Assembly (NCBI RefSeq): GCF_042453785.1
Contig: NC_091664.1
Location: forward strand, 1,913,001-1,977,000
DNA length: 64,000 nt
Origin: Malus domestica
Taxonomy: Eukaryota > Streptophyta > Magnoliopsida > Rosales > Rosaceae
Direction: 5' to 3'
The notes under the pieces are model-generated. The model was given only the letters and a program-made list of their open reading frames with translations. It had not been told where the DNA came from and searched no databases. Position 1 is the stretch's first letter. Each line of letters starts with the position of its first letter. Both the position numbers and the translations under genes were made by a program. Below, one piece after another: positions 32,455 to 44,447 of this stretch.

Positions 32455-32590
32455 TACAAAGGAAGAGGACTACCCAAAATACCCAAAGGATGACTACTCG
32501 GAGGAGGACTGCTCGAAATATTTGAAGGTGGAGGAGGACTACCCGGAATATTTGAAGGAAGAGGAGGACTATCCAGAATATTTGGAGAAG
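32455..32590. repeat. Degenerate ~36-bp tandem repeat
   Basis: GGAGGACTACCCGGAATATTTGAAGG and variants recur about four times. On the minus strand the frame gives Pro/Ser repeats of the type SPPLPSNIPG. There is no recognisable gene; a short proline-rich protein cannot be excluded but lacks support. Confidence 0.7.
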
Positions 32591-32989
32591 GATTTAAACA
32601 CTGTTTTTTATAGCATCGTTCCATTACGTAATTGTATAATGAAAGAAAAAAAATATATCTTAGACTCTTAATCCTAGAGTAGACTATAAAGTAATATATA
32701 ATCAAACCAAGAATTTAATTAATCAATTCCAACAATCATATGAATAATCAAGAATTCAATTTTTATTCTAAACAACAACTGGTCATTAGGGTCTTTTAAG
32801 TAATTGAGTAAGTTGATTAGGGTTTATAGTGGTTACGGTAATCAATTTTTTGTCATTTGCAAAGCTGCATTTTATTTAGGGTTTTAGTTGGTTGAGTTGG
32901 GGTTTATTATGTTAATATAAATATGATGTAAATGTCTTCACCATGTTCAGCTGTTTTTTTTCTTGCTAGACCATGTGTGTATTCAAGTT

Positions 32990-32992
<3 letters not shown>

Positions 32993-33026
<34 letters not shown>
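32993..33026. repeat. (TA)n microsatellite
   Basis: About 17 TA units. Confidence 0.95.
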
Positions 33027-33028
<2 letters not shown>

Positions 33029-33199
33029 TCTTTTATGTACTTCAAAAAAAAAAAATCAATAATCATCATAGTATTCATATAAATAATTTATAATCAATAA
33101 CCATATAATGTATTACCCTATAATCTTATATCAATTAAACAAAAATTCAGATTCACTAATCTATTAGGGTTTGAAATAAATATAAATTTAAACAGTAAT

Positions 33200-35745
33200 A
33201 TAAGTAAAATCAAGTGTTCAATAACCTATGCTACCACACTAGTCAAAGTCGCCTAATGGGACTTGTACGATTGAACCTATTGCTCATCAATCTATGCTAG
33301 CACATGAGTCGAAGTCGCCTAATGCAACATGTACGACAGAGTTTGGTGTAATCATAATATACGCTCTAGTGCTACGATCACGTGAAGACTGGCGCTATGC
33401 GCGGTCACCTACGAGTCGGAGTCGCCTAATGCGACCTGTAAGACATGACTGACACCTACTTGGATCCAAGGTGAGTGTGCAATGCGGGAGGTGAACATAC
33501 ATGTGAAGCACTTGCTCTGGCCCGAGGCGAGCACTAACACCGAGGGGCAGCAATGATGAGCAGACTACATGAATATAAGCATGCCATAATGATGCAATAA
33601 TTCTAATCAACATAATAACATTCATAGCCGTAGATATAATTATGGCATCAAAGATTATAAGCATACCTATGCATCTCGTAGGATGTAACACGTTTCATAA
33701 ATTCCGTCATTTCGCTAATTTTTATAAACTTTAGTCTAATCCAGGCATAGGTAAGAAATTCTTTTTCAAATGCATAATTGGAAACTATCAATCATATATA
33801 TACTATAAAAAGGAAAAGACCCACTCACCTGAAGTCTGCGTTACAACTCCCTAGCACGAATATCGAGATGTCTCGAACAATCGGCGCCTAGAACAATGAT
33901 CAAATCATGTCTCAGAATTATTATCTATAGAACACGTAACTTACATAAAATGCATCCAAACAGAATTCTAGAATGATTGCTAACCCATTGACCAAAAGTG
34001 AACCATCGGTCAAAGGTAGAAGGTAGGGTCCACAACCCTAGGTAACTCGATCAGGAAGATCCGCACCCTGAATTTCCAATCCGTAACTTCCCAAGAGTTT
34101 CAATAAGCTTCCAAAACAACATCCTAAAGTTTCGGAACGATCTAATGGTTGGATCTTCGCCAATCGCTAAAATAAAGTGGCAGTTGACGTTTTATTTTAC
34201 GAACTTACAAATCCAATTCGGGAAGATCCATACGTAGGATTCCCGATCCGTAAGTTTCTAATATCTTCAAATATTATGTACTATAACGTATTAAAGTTTG
34301 GTGATGATCCAACGGTCAAATCGTCGAATCATAAATGGTCAAGTGACGTAGTATTCCATACTAGGTTCAAACTATCAAACTATAACAAACGGTTATCAAA
34401 TTGACATAAAATTTGACTCAAAAAGGCAGCGTCAGCCCACTAGCCATGCTCTGCCGTACATGGCGGTCGGCCACCCCGACTCGCCGGAAAATTCAACTAA
34501 TTCTAAAAATTCTAAAATTTTACTAGAATGAAAATCTCAATGAGTAGATCAAGTTTTATACCTGTGGCCAAGTCCAATTTGGCCGGAAAAAGCTTCAAAT
34601 CTCCACGAACCCGCCGGAAACCCTAGAAAATGGTGGTTGTCGATTCGGCTTCTTCGGTGCTCCGCTGCTCCAACCAAGCCTTGAGACTGTTCCTAGGTTC
34701 AAGAGAATTCAACCCATGGTGGTGGTCGACGGAGTTTGTTTCAGAAATGGTTGATCGCTGCCGTGAGACCCTCGGCGCCACTCACTCGGTTCCTCATGAA
34801 ACTAGGGCTATAAGCTGTCGAGTTTGGGTGGGAATTGAAGAGGGAAGATCGATGAGTTAGGTGATGGTGTTGGATGGCTTCAACATGCCGGAAATCCGAC
34901 AAAAAAAGCAACGGAAAAGTCAATAGAAACTTGGTCAAAACCCGGGTCAGGTGAGGGTCCGAGTTGGGTGGTCTCATCTCTTCTCTCCCTTCCATCCTTT
35001 CCTTATTTCTGATTGGTCACTCATTTTTCTTCCTTTTTCCCGATTGGAATAGTTTCTCGCTATATGAGCGTGAAAGTTCAACGATCAAAAGATGCCTTCT
35101 CGAGCTAAAAGCTTGTCTATTCTTTTCATTTGTGCATCTGGGCTTGTAGTTGCGTTGCAAGCGATTCTCTCTGTCAGGCATACCTGATAGTGTCCCCCAT
35201 TTTGTTTCGCTTTTGAGCGAAGTCCTTATTTCTTTTATGCAATTTTATTTCTTCTATAACAACATGATGTTTTCCCCCTTCTATGGTTGCTCTCCCTCTC
35301 TCCCGCCATTCTCTTCCAATTGGGCAGCAGGCATCTTTTTCCTCTCATTCTCTTTCCGGTTGGCCAATACTCCCACTCTTTTCTCTCAACTAATAATAAA
35401 ATAATAATAATATGATAACAAAACAATTTCAAAATAATAATATAATAATTATGAGAAATATATAAGATAATAAATAGTAATCTTTACAAGGGTACTTTTT
35501 CGAATTTGTAGTTCTGTAAAATTTTAACCGTAACTCTATATTCGCTTCCGCTTGCGCCTACGCGTCCGTATCGTTGAGTACTTCAAGAATATGATAAATA
35601 ATAGCCCATACGCTTCACGAAATGATGGTCAACTGGAGTCAACGATCTCGCCTCTAAGGGCATTTTCGTTAATTCACTCATTTAAAATTTATAAAAACAT
35701 AAAATTAGGGATGAGTTATCACAAAAAATACGTTTGCGCCTTGAA
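33200..35745. other. Unclassified interspersed repeat or LTR-like region
   Basis: No gene is supported. A motif of the form GAGTCGAAGTCGCCTAATGC followed by GACCTGTACGAC recurs three times (near 33240, 33306 and 33411), with irregular spacing. The stretch 33950-34420 has repeated statements such as GATCCGTAAC and GATCCAACGGTCAAA, resembling plant Gypsy LTR or satellite-like sequence. The 76-residue frame at 34630-34860 has no family motif. I could not find LTR ends or a target duplication. Confidence 0.45.
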
Positions 35746-35984
35746 TTGGGTTGGAAAAATTTCCAAAATTTTGGGCGAAAAGAGTGACCCAAAACAAAGT
35801 CGTAATTACCATTACCATACCATGCCAACATAACTATTTGGCATGCCAACATAACTATTTGGCATGCCAAAATTCGGTATACCAAAAGTTTGGCACAGTA
35901 AAGGTAATAGGTTTTGTCATACCAAAAGTTTGGTATGGTAATTGGTACATGGGTTTTGGTACAATAATCGTACCAATACCACCC
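35746..35984 (-). mobile_element. Terminal fragment of a hAT-type element
   Basis: The segment ends in ACCACCCTTAG and is the inverted counterpart of the left end of the element at 37506 (CTAAGGGTGAGTTCGGTATG). Both carry repeated GGTATACC/CCATACC-type and CCAAAAGTTTGG motifs. The other end and any transposase of this copy were not found. Confidence 0.55.
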
Positions 35985-36185
35985 TTAGTGTTAGTTGAAG
36001 GTCGTAACAGTTGCAGTGGCAAATTTTGTAATTTTTATTTTTTTTAAATGCATTTAAGTATCATAATACATGATGAACTTTTTTTAAATGTATTTAAGTA
36101 TCGTACCAATAACATAAATATTGTTGATATATTGTCAATATTGTAACTTTTTATTGATTTTATACAAAATCACCCTTTTATTTAA

Positions 36186-36644
36186 GAGTAAATTGTAGCA
36201 ATGGTCCATGAACTTTAATCAAATGGGAGCAATGGTCCCTCAACTAAAAATCCATTACTATTGGTCTCTCAACTTATCAAAATGTGTAGCTATAGTCTTT
36301 TTCATCAATTTCTTCAAAATTTTGTCAAAATATGTAATAACCATTTATATAATTAAGGTCCCTCAACTCATCAAAGTGTGTAATTATGGTCCTTTTCGTC
36401 AACTACGTAAATTTTTTTGTCAAAATGAGTTATGTTGGAAGGACCATTGCTACAATTAGGTTGAAGTTAAGAGACCATTTCTCCAGTTGAATTAAAGTTG
36501 AGAGACCAAAGGTAATGAATTTTTAGTTGAGGGACCATAGCTGCACGTTTTGATGAGTTGAAGGACCAATGGTAATGGATTTGTAGTTGAAGGACCATTG
36601 CTCCAATTGAGTTAAAGTTAAGGGACCATAGCTACAATTTACTC
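36186..36644. mobile_element. Mutator-like MITE, 459 bp, 9-bp target duplication
   Basis: Terminal inverted repeats of about 65 bp: left GAGTAAATTGTAGCAATGGT, right reverse complement GAGTAAATTGTAGCTATGGT, both continuing into GGAGCAATGGTCC. The 9-mer TTTATTTAA flanks both ends (36177-36185 and 36645-36653). The interior repeats statements of the type GAGGGACCATTGCTCC. Non-coding. Confidence 0.92.
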
Positions 36645-36653
36645 TTTATTTAA

Positions 36654-37505
36654 TTGAAACTAATTTATATCCCACTTGATGAACTTTTTATGTTCTGAAA
36701 AACTTAAACCATTCAATTGAATTAGAATGCGTGAGATATATGAATGTTTAGAGGTTAAAACTCTTGAAATCTTGAACTTTTTTATTTGTGTTGAATAGAT
36801 TTAGACCGACCAAACTAAACCGAGTCAAGCTAATTAACTATGGTTAGGTTTGGTGTAGTTTTAATGACGGTATTGGAGGTACAGAACCAAACTGAACCTT
36901 TGAGAACTAATTGAATCGGCTTTTTTTTTTCTTATGTCAAACTGAATCATACCAATCCGTACCACCCCTAATTTAGGATGTCAACGAACCAGGGTTAATA
37001 ATTTGGATCCGTGGAAATGCCCTGAATCCAAATATGGATGTTGCTCGTAACTGGGCTTTTGCTAGTTCAAAGAAATAAATACAAATAGAATCGGAGAGGG
37101 TCATTTTCCGGTTGACGAGAATTTGTCACTTTACGCCGCCTAGCACCAGGCGCCAATTGCTATTTAGATGAGTGTGGTAGTTGAGTAATGCTATACTTAC
37201 CGCTAGTTGTACAATTATTTATATCATTTTTTTAATAGAGATAGGAATCCACCAACGTATATATGTCTCATCTCTCTAATAGAGATAAGGCCCGCCAACA
37301 CATGTAGGTCTCATTTCTATTAACAAAATAGTATAAATGATGATAGAACTACGTGATAAAAGTAGCATTTTTGTAGTTATTATGATTTCGTTTAATTAGT
37401 TAGTCTGTTAGACAAAACATTAACTTTTCTATATAACAAAGGGGATAAAACTTGGGTACTGTCTTGTCAGTACCAGACTGACTTATTAGATGGCCCAATA
37501 ATTGT
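36654..37505. other. Intergenic, nothing recognised
   Basis: AT-rich with no supported gene. A local repeat of CTCATCTCTCTAATAGAGATAAGGCC type occurs near 37260-37320. Confidence 0.4.
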
Positions 37506-38712
37506 CTAAGGGTGAGTTCGGTATGGTTACCGTACCAAAATTCTTGTACCAATTACCGTACCAAACTTTCGGTTTGGTAAAATCTATTACCATTATCGTA
37601 CCAAACTTTTGGTATAATGAAGTTCGGTATTGCCAAAAGTTCGGTTGGCATGGTATGGCAATGGTAATTGCCTTTGCCATTTTGTTTTAGGACAAAATCT
37701 GTTTTTGTTTTTTTAACCCAATTCAAGGGCAAAACTTTTTTTTTGTATCTTTATCTCATACATTATAGATTAAATTCATCTATTATTCATCATTCACAAT
37801 TCACATACATAATAATTCAAATGATGCATCAAGATTCATCATGAAAATTAAGCTTACAATCCAAATAGAAGTTAACAATCCAAATAGAAATTAAAGTTTC
37901 AAACCAAATGAAAATTGGAAGTAAACTTCAAAAAGGAGAATTCATTGATCATTTATTCAAGTTTGGGATGTCGAAGCTTTTGGAGAAGGCATTGAACTTG
38001 TAGAAGATTGAATTTGTGTCAAGCCTACATTACAAACTAAAAAAACATATTAATTAGTAGCAAGAAGAATTAAAGTTGAAGACCATTTAATAACAAATTT
38101 ACTAAAAAAATTAAAGCATATCTTTCTTGTTTTCTCTTCTTCCATTTCTTTGTAAAATCGAAGCATATCATCTGTTGGTTCCTTGTAGAAGTTTACTTCA
38201 TTTGCCCTTAAGCCAACCACTAGTACGCACTAGTGCCTCCATTATTTTAAGAGTCAAAGATACCCTAAAAGGGTCCACAACCCTCCTCCCTAGGCTAAAT
38301 GCATTTTCACCAGCAATAGTAGAAGTGGGGGTTACAAAGATATTATGGCTATTTGTGAAAGAATTAGGAACTCTTTTGTGTTTGATTTCTTTCCACAATT
38401 TCAAGAGATCAAAGTCACACACAACAATGCTAATATAAGTAGGGTTTTATTTTCAAATTATTGGAATATTATAAATATGTGTTATATAATTATCTATTAT
38501 ATAATTTATAAATTATAAATTGTATTACATTTTCGGTATGGTACGGTAATACCGTGGTAATGGTATCCATTACCAATACCGTACCATGAAATTTTGGTAC
38601 GGTATAATACCGTACCATTACCGATTGGAACAAAAATTTTGGCATAAAATCGGTATTGTACCGGTTGGCAATTCGGTTGGTACAGCAATTTAGCAAAAAA
38701 ATCCACCCCTTG
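37506..38712 (-). mobile_element. Decayed hAT transposon
   Basis: The left end CTAAGGGTGAGTTCGG and the right end CCACCCCTTG are rough inverted repeats. Both subterminal regions are rich in GGTACCGTACC-type motifs (37520-37680 and 38530-38690). A remnant of hAT transposase lies between them on the minus strand. An 8-bp target duplication could not be confirmed (ATAATTGT against TCCACCAC), so the exact ends are uncertain. Confidence 0.7.
38198..38430 (-). pseudogene. hAT transposase C-terminal dimerisation domain remnant
   Basis: The minus-strand frame keeps the hAT C-terminal dimerisation core: FDLLKLWKEIKH, PTSTIAGENAFSLGRR, VVDPFRVSL and MEALVRTSGWL, close to the family pattern (W, then P-S-S-S-x-x-E-x-x-F-S, then R-x-x-L-x-P). 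Only about 75 residues remain of a protein that is normally about 600-700 residues. Confidence 0.85.
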
Positions 38713-39969
38713 TCCACCACCTGTCTTTAAAACTCACATCCAAATTCTTGCTATCCTGATAACCAAACACCTATCTTCTTCCTCCCTTCCCTGTGGCAGC
38801 CGCTCCGTCAATCCCAACCTCTCTCCTCCGTCATCGTTATTCCTCTGCAAACCCAACCAAACTATCGCCCTTTCTCTGCAAATTCGACAAAACCAGTGCA
38901 CCAACCAAAACCAATTCTTACAGGTGCCATGAATTCGATTACTCAACGATTTCATAAGATACAATTAATCATCGGTTCTAAAGCTGATGAACGACGGTGG
39001 CTGTTGGTGGTGGGTGAGGACGGTTGTCGAAGGTGCAAAAGACAACAAAGATGGCGACTCCCATCTCCATATGGGTCTTATTTTGTTCATCTTGAAAAGA
39101 AATCATTTTTTATTTAAATTTGCAATTATGATGAATGGCAGCCATGGTGGTGATTGGAATGGGCGAAGGAAGATGAAGGAAAAAGAGTGAAAAAGTTGCA
39201 GGGAAGAAGAAACGAGGTGTTTGGTTGTGTGTTTCAAGGTGTATGGTTGTGTGAATTATGGGAAATCAATTTCAGGTGACCGAAGCTAAGTAGTCTTAAA
39301 TTAGTCCATATTATTTTCGTTAATTGTTTTTAGCGGGTATTCGCCTAGACCCCCCCCCCCGGCCCTTTCCCCGTGTTAGTTTTATTTTTTTTTTTTCTTC
39401 ATATTATTAATAAAATCTTGTAGAGGGGGACGGGTGGGGGGTTTCTGGGTGCAACGGTCCTTTCTCTTTTGGAAGAGGATTGGTGCCTCGTACGCAACTG
39501 TTGACGAAGAGCTAATCTCACCTAATCCGTCTCTACAAAAAAATTTTTTTTTTTTAAAAAGTGTATGGTTGTGTTTAAGAGAATTCTTAGAACACAGGTG
39601 TCCTCAGTTTAGTGGGCCACATAAGCAAGTCAGCAGTGGAATTATTTTGATTACGTTAACGTCTCACTGACTTCGTAGTTTTCTCTGTATCCAAACACTC
39701 TCATCAGTTCGGTTTTTTCATTCTTTTCATGGTATCAGGCACGATTGTGCCCCGCAGTTGTTGATTACAATCTTCATTGTCTCTATTTCTCTTCAGGTTC
39801 TTCATTTATCCGTCTCTAATTTTGATTGAGACTGAAAATTGCAGACAACTACCCCCGTGCCCATCGGGTTCCCAATAAATGTCTCTGCATGTTGATTTTC
39901 CAAGGAGGAAAGAGGTAATTGCATAGCAAACATAACATTTTTTTCTTATGTTTGAAGAAAAACTACATG
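38713..39969. other. Intergenic with a possible copia LTR/primer-site remnant
   Basis: At 39728-39741 a CA is followed by TGGTATCAGGCACG, which looks like an LTR end and a tRNA-Met-type primer site (TGGTATCAG). The LTR-like sequence would be about 39560-39729 (AACACTCTCATCAGTTCGG before the end). No pol follows; the duplicated segment starts at 39970. A run of C lies at 39351-39361. No gene is supported in the rest. Confidence 0.45.
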
Positions 39970-40689
39970 CATGCGGTAAGTACATAATCTAAATTGCAGA
40001 GCCGTCTCAATGCAAACTTAATCCTAAGACGAAAATAAAATGAGGTTTTTCTAATTTAGTATGTGGTTTTTTTATAGGCTAGTTAAATTATAAAACTTTT
40101 CAATTCAATCCACCACCATCTCCACACCAAAGTAAATTTAACCATTTAAGGCACATTAAATAAGATTTAGGAAAATAGTGGAAGACTTCATAATCAACAA
40201 CAGTCGCAGAGCCACAAAGATGCAAAAATTTTGTTAATTACCTATTTGAATCTTATGCACAATAAATAGAACCTTAAGGTTAGTTTCCCATTTGATTTCG
40301 TTTCCTTGTTGACTCTTAATCTCGATAGATTACAATGTTGAAAGCAACTCCATAGGATAAAGAAGAGGGCACCAAATTTCGCCTCTACAATAAGATCTCC
40401 TTATCATGAAACAATTAGTATAATCTCACTCCAAAAATGGATGTTGATTGTTGTACCAAAAGAAGGTTCAATTTTGACAGTAATAAAAGAACATACACAG
40501 CTGATGAAAACGAGAGACAGCTAACTAGCTCGTGCATGAGAGCGTGCGAAGAGGCTAGCAATACTGTGCTTGTAAAAAGAGATGGATATCGCGGTCATGC
40601 CATACATATGATGTCATAATTCACACACCGGATGGTTTTATTTTATTTATTTTAAAAGATAAGTTCATACTACATTATTTTCAGTACCA
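39970..40689. repeat. 720-bp direct repeat, left copy (target duplication of the LINE composite)
   Basis: It begins CATGCGGTAAGTACATAATC and ends TTTTCAGTACCA. The right copy 47541-48260 has exactly the same length, and in reading both I noticed only about three to four base differences. The LINE 3' tail begins at the base after this copy. The right copy is directly next to the 3' UTR of the selenium-binding protein gene, so the sequence is probably that gene's original downstream flank. Confidence 0.93.
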
Positions 40690-41213
40690 CAACAACAACA
40701 ACAACAACAAAGCCTTTTTCCCACTAAGTGGGGTCGGCTATATGAATCCTAGAACGTCATTGCGCTCGGTTTTGTGTCATGTCCTCCGTTAGATCCAAGT
40801 ACTCTAAGTCTTTTCTTAGGGTCTTCCAAAGTTTTCCTAGGTCTTCCTCTACCCCTTCGGCCTTGAACCTCTATCCCATAGTCACATCTTCGAACCGGCG
40901 CGTCAGTAGGCCTTCTTTACGCATGTCCAAACCACCGTAACCGATTTTCTCTCATCTTTCTTTCAATTTCGGCTACTCTTACTTTACCTCGGATATCCAT
41001 ATTCCTAATCTTATCTTTTCTCGTGTGCCCACACATCCAATGAAGCATCCTCATCTCCGCTACACCCATTTTGTGTACGTGTTGATGTTTCACCGCCTTC
41101 AGTGGCCTATGATGGTCACACAACACGTCGGATGCACTCTCCCACTTCATCCATCCAGCTTGTATTCTATGGTTGAGATCTCTATCGAATTCTCCGTTCT
41201 TTTGCAAGATTTG
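40690..41213 (-). pseudogene. 5'-truncated LINE 3' end with (GTT)n tail
   Basis: It is collinear with 44455-44995 of the larger LINE but clearly diverged (several percent), with a deletion of about 65 bp near 41098. The frame keeps [20 protein letters not shown] and RKMRENRLRWFGHA, the C-terminal part of the LINE ORF. Its 3' end has (AAC)n on the plus strand at 40688-40710, a simple-repeat tail as in RTE-type LINEs. Confidence 0.88.
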
Positions 41214-41351
41214 CTAATCCCCCGTTGTTTCTTTTTCATGTTTTTTTTTTTTTTTAGTTACTGACTTTGTTTCTATTTGTGTCTTTTATTTTTACTTATG
41301 ATATTTGATTTAGTTTTGTTTCCTTGATTTCAAGTACTAGAGAAGTAAGAC

Positions 41352-42131
41352 ATGGATTTTGCTACCATTCAAGCTCAATTGGCGAAACTTACTTCTCAAT
41401 TGTCACAATATGCCGAAGGGACCACAATGCAAAGTGTCCCTACAGATGGTGTGTCCTATGGGCAAGGATATCCAACTCATCAATGTTCTCAATTCGCTAC
41501 GAATGAAGATGCTTGGGGTTATCAAGGCCATAGCCAATCAAGGGACAACATGTTTTCCAACGCTTACAATTCGGATTGGAGAGATTATTTAGATTACATG
41601 TGTGGAGAACCGCAACAATTCCAACAAGATGGATATTGGCAGCAAGAAGAGGAGTTCTATCACTGGTCATATGAACAATCTGCCCAATTCCATTCGGGTA
41701 CATCTTTGGATAATGATATGTTTAATAAGTTACTCACCTCTTTGAACCAGGATGTAGAAATCCGAAACAAAGAGGTGCAAAATCAAGCCAAGAAGACGGG
41801 CGAATTGGAAAAGCAATTTGGGCAAATTATGGAGTTCACGGCACAAATTCAAGAGCAAAGTGAACTCTCCAACTCAACTGTTGAAAATTTGAAGGGAGAT
41901 TTTGAAATCCATGATGCTATCACTTTGGGAAGTGCTATGGAGGTTGGAGGTGAACCCAAGACGTCCAAACTAAGCCAAAACATGGGTGAACAGCTGCTGC
42001 TCGAAGAAGAGGAGAGTAACAAGGCCACTACAAGGAAAGAATCAAGTATCACCTTCCATTTAAGGATCAATTCCGTGCTATGGGCCCTATTTAAGTTTAG
42101 AAGGAAGTTTCGTCCGGTTGAAGGACGTTAA
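41352..42131 (+). CDS. Athila-like Gypsy gag fragment
   Basis: The open frame is 259 residues from MDFATIQAQLAKLTSQL. The C-terminal half contains a coiled-coil block typical of Athila-type gag: VQNQAKKTGELEKQFGQIME and DAITLGSAMEVGGE (compare the family pattern of an L-E-x-Q-x-G-Q-x stretch followed by AITLRSG). The N-terminal half is Gln/Tyr/Trp-rich. There is no protease or RT nearby, so it is an orphan fragment within the LINE composite. It is open for its full length but would be only a partial gag. Confidence 0.65.
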   Translation: MDFATIQAQLAKLTSQLSQYAEGTTMQSVPTDGVSYGQGYPTHQCSQFATNEDAWGYQGHSQSRDNMFSNAYNSDWRDYLDYMCGEPQQFQQDGYWQQEEEFYHWSYEQSAQFHSGTSLDNDMFNKLLTSLNQDVEIRNKEVQNQAKKTGELEKQFGQIMEFTAQIQEQSELSNSTVENLKGDFEIHDAITLGSAMEVGGEPKTSKLSQNMGEQLLLEEEESNKATTRKESSITFHLRINSVLWALFKFRRKFRPVEGR

Positions 42132-42417
42132 AGTCAGCGCTTCTTGGAAGGCAACCCATGTATTCAAATAAGGAAGATTTTTGAATCGCTTCACAATCAG
42201 TTTTGCGTTTCTAAAAACCTTCCATTTTCTGCATTTCTATTTTGCCTTGATTGTCATTTTTTTTTATTTATTTATTTAATTTTTGTTGTTTATTTAATTA
42301 TTTTTGGGTGTGGGTTTATTTTTGAAACATTGACAGATCTGCAAGGTATTCTTACATTCATTTTCATGAAAAAAAAAGGAACATTAAGCAGAAAATTACA
42401 CAAACAAGAAGGAGTTT
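42132..42417. other. Non-coding retroelement spacer
   Basis: Pyrimidine-rich; the start (AAGTCAGCGCTTCTTGGAAGG) resembles the sequence after gag-type ORFs in Gypsy elements. Nothing else recognised. Confidence 0.4.
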
Positions 42418-43023
42418 TCATTGGTCAGGAGGTGTAACAGCAGTTGAAGGAACATCAGAAAGACGAAGTGTCAGAGCTTGATTGTCCGGAGCACTTGGTG
42501 AAGCACCAGATGATGAAGACAGAAGTTGCCTCGGGAGTAAAGCCATAAACCTTTGATGATCACTCCGGGCCCGAACTTCAGCCTCCTGCAGCTGGTCCAA
42601 CTTCATCTTCATGCTCGTTGAGTAACTAGTTGCGAGCATGTGCAACTCTTTATTTTCATGCCTAAGCGTTTTGACCTCTTGCCGAAGGCTAGCCACTTCA
42701 GCCATCAACGACTCAACTTGACGAGATCGAGCAAGAAGGCGTTGGCCCATGTTTGATACTGAGCCTGCACACTAGACGCTGAAAGCTAAAGAATCATGAA
42801 TAGCCTGCTCATCAGACCGCTTAGATAGCATCCTACTGTCTCGTGGAATGAGAAGATTTCTAGCAACCACTGCAGCTGTTGCATCATTTCTCATCACAGT
42901 GTCCCCAACTGTAAGAGGACCGTTGGAGGATATGAAGGATGGTTGCCAAATGTTACCTGGAGAAGAGAGGTCAATATCTTCTTCGATATTCAAGTCAATA
43001 CGACGGTCGGAGGGGCCAGACAT
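42418..43023 (-). pseudogene. Diverged antisense ORF of a pol-less Gypsy element, one nonsense codon
   Basis: It is homologous along its whole length to the antisense ORFs at 15618 and 59548, at roughly 60 percent identity by eye. The start is the same (MSGPSDRR), and the block GPLTVGD, the motif LLSKRSDE-like MLSKRSDE, CAGSVSNM and the coiled coil (MAEVASLRQEVKTLRHENKE) are kept. One CAG codon has become TAG (42769-42771); otherwise the frame is open. This shows that the ORF belongs to a wider family and was kept as protein during divergence. Confidence 0.88.
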
Positions 43024-44447
43024 TTTCAGAGGTGTTAAAGAAAGAAGAGGTCAGACAAGTCAAGATCGTCGAAGTGCAAGAAGGGAGTTTTCACAGGCAG
43101 AAATTCATATGTGCTTTGAACATCCTGCGTACCTCTATAAAAAACAGCACGCGATAGGATTTTAGAGATCGAAGAGGCGAGTTCAAAGATCGAAGAAGCG
43201 TCTGCTTTCTCCAAAGCTAGGCCTACTCCGGAATCACGGGCTGATATCAGAAATCGAAGAAGTGTCAGCTTTGTCAGCACTCGTCAGCACCCGTCGCACG
43301 CAAACTCAGCTTTGCGAAAATCACAGAAAAGTTGTCGAAGCATCGATCTCAGATAGCGAAGATGCGCCTGTCTTTCTCAGCCTCGTCAGCTTTGCGAAAA
43401 TCACGGAAAGTTTGTCGAAGCGCCGATTCCAAACCATCTGTCTTTCTCAGCCTCGTCAGCTTTGCGAAAATCACGGAAAGTTTGTCGAATAGCCGATTCC
43501 AACCGCCTGTCTCTCTCAGCCTCGTCAGCACTTATCACATGCAGAGAAAGCTTTGAGGAAATCACGGGCAATCTGTCGACGATTTCTGTTAAAGTAGAAA
43601 ACACGTGAAGTTTACTGTTTAATCATCCAACGATTGCCGACAGGAGTGAAAGAACAGTACCGGTTATTATTTCCTACAAATGTCGACCTTCACGCTCCAT
43701 GACAAGGCAGACATACATAACATTCCGTCATCTCCGAGAAATGGCTTTCCAACAAACCCTCTCGACTCACTCAGTGTTCTTTATCCCATGGGATACCTCT
43801 GCAAACACATCTTCAAAAGCAAAAGTATTTCATATCATGAAGGTAGAAAGCAAGAGTATCTCATATCATGCATTCTCCGTGTCCTTTTCCTTGTCTTTGT
43901 TCTAACCTGTAGGACAAGGAGAAGGAAAGCAATCAGCCAGCACTTGGTATCAATCTTCTGATCTGGAACCGACTGCTTGGAACCCCTTCCTGATTGCTTA
44001 CATGGTATTGCTCTCGAGTACTCGTCTTCCACAGGCAGATGTGGTAGACGAAGAGGAAGCATAAGATGATAAAGATGAGTACTCAAGAGTAAGGCTAGGA
44101 GAACAGATAAGGAAATACAGTATGCGCAATCAATCCAGCAGAAGAAGTCTGAAATGAAGAACTCGAGAAGCTTCAATTCAAGATCAAAGCTGTGGAAAGT
44201 CAAAAAATCACATCCAGTTGTGATTCATAAGTTGTGAATTCAATTTACTTATTCGTTCGTATAAAAATTGATTTGTGTATATGCTGCGATTCATAAGTTG
44301 TGAATTCAATTTACTTATCCGTTCGTATAAAAACTAATTTGTGTATATGCTTATGTTTTTCATAAAACTTAATGATTATTGCTTGTATCTTTATTATGCA
44401 ATTCATGTAGGGAACTTGTAGGGAATGTTTTGGGTTGTCGTATGCAA
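43024..44447. other. Flank of the diverged pol-less Gypsy element
   Basis: It matches, loosely, the region after the antisense ORF in copies 1 and 2: TTTGCGAAAATCACGGAAAG repeats (43312-43480, period about 60 bp), AAAGCAAAAGTATTTCATAT and CATGTGGACAAGG-type stretches (43810-43930), CTCTCGAGTACTCGTCTTC (44012). At about 44222-44350 a 66-bp tandem duplication contains GATTCATAAGTTGTGAATTC. No 3' LTR was recognised. Confidence 0.65.

Noticed and set aside
33395..33691. 98-residue minus-strand frame as possible gene
   Set aside because: No motif, and it overlaps the GTCGCCTAATG repeat region.
40437..40619. 60-residue frame also found at 48008-48190
   Set aside because: The frame is shared only because it lies in the recent 720-bp duplication; too short and without motif to be called a gene.
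41352..42131. Possibility that the 259-residue Gln/Tyr-rich frame is a host gene
   Set aside because: Its C-terminal half matches Athila-type gag patterns and it sits between retroelement fragments, so a transposon origin is more likely.
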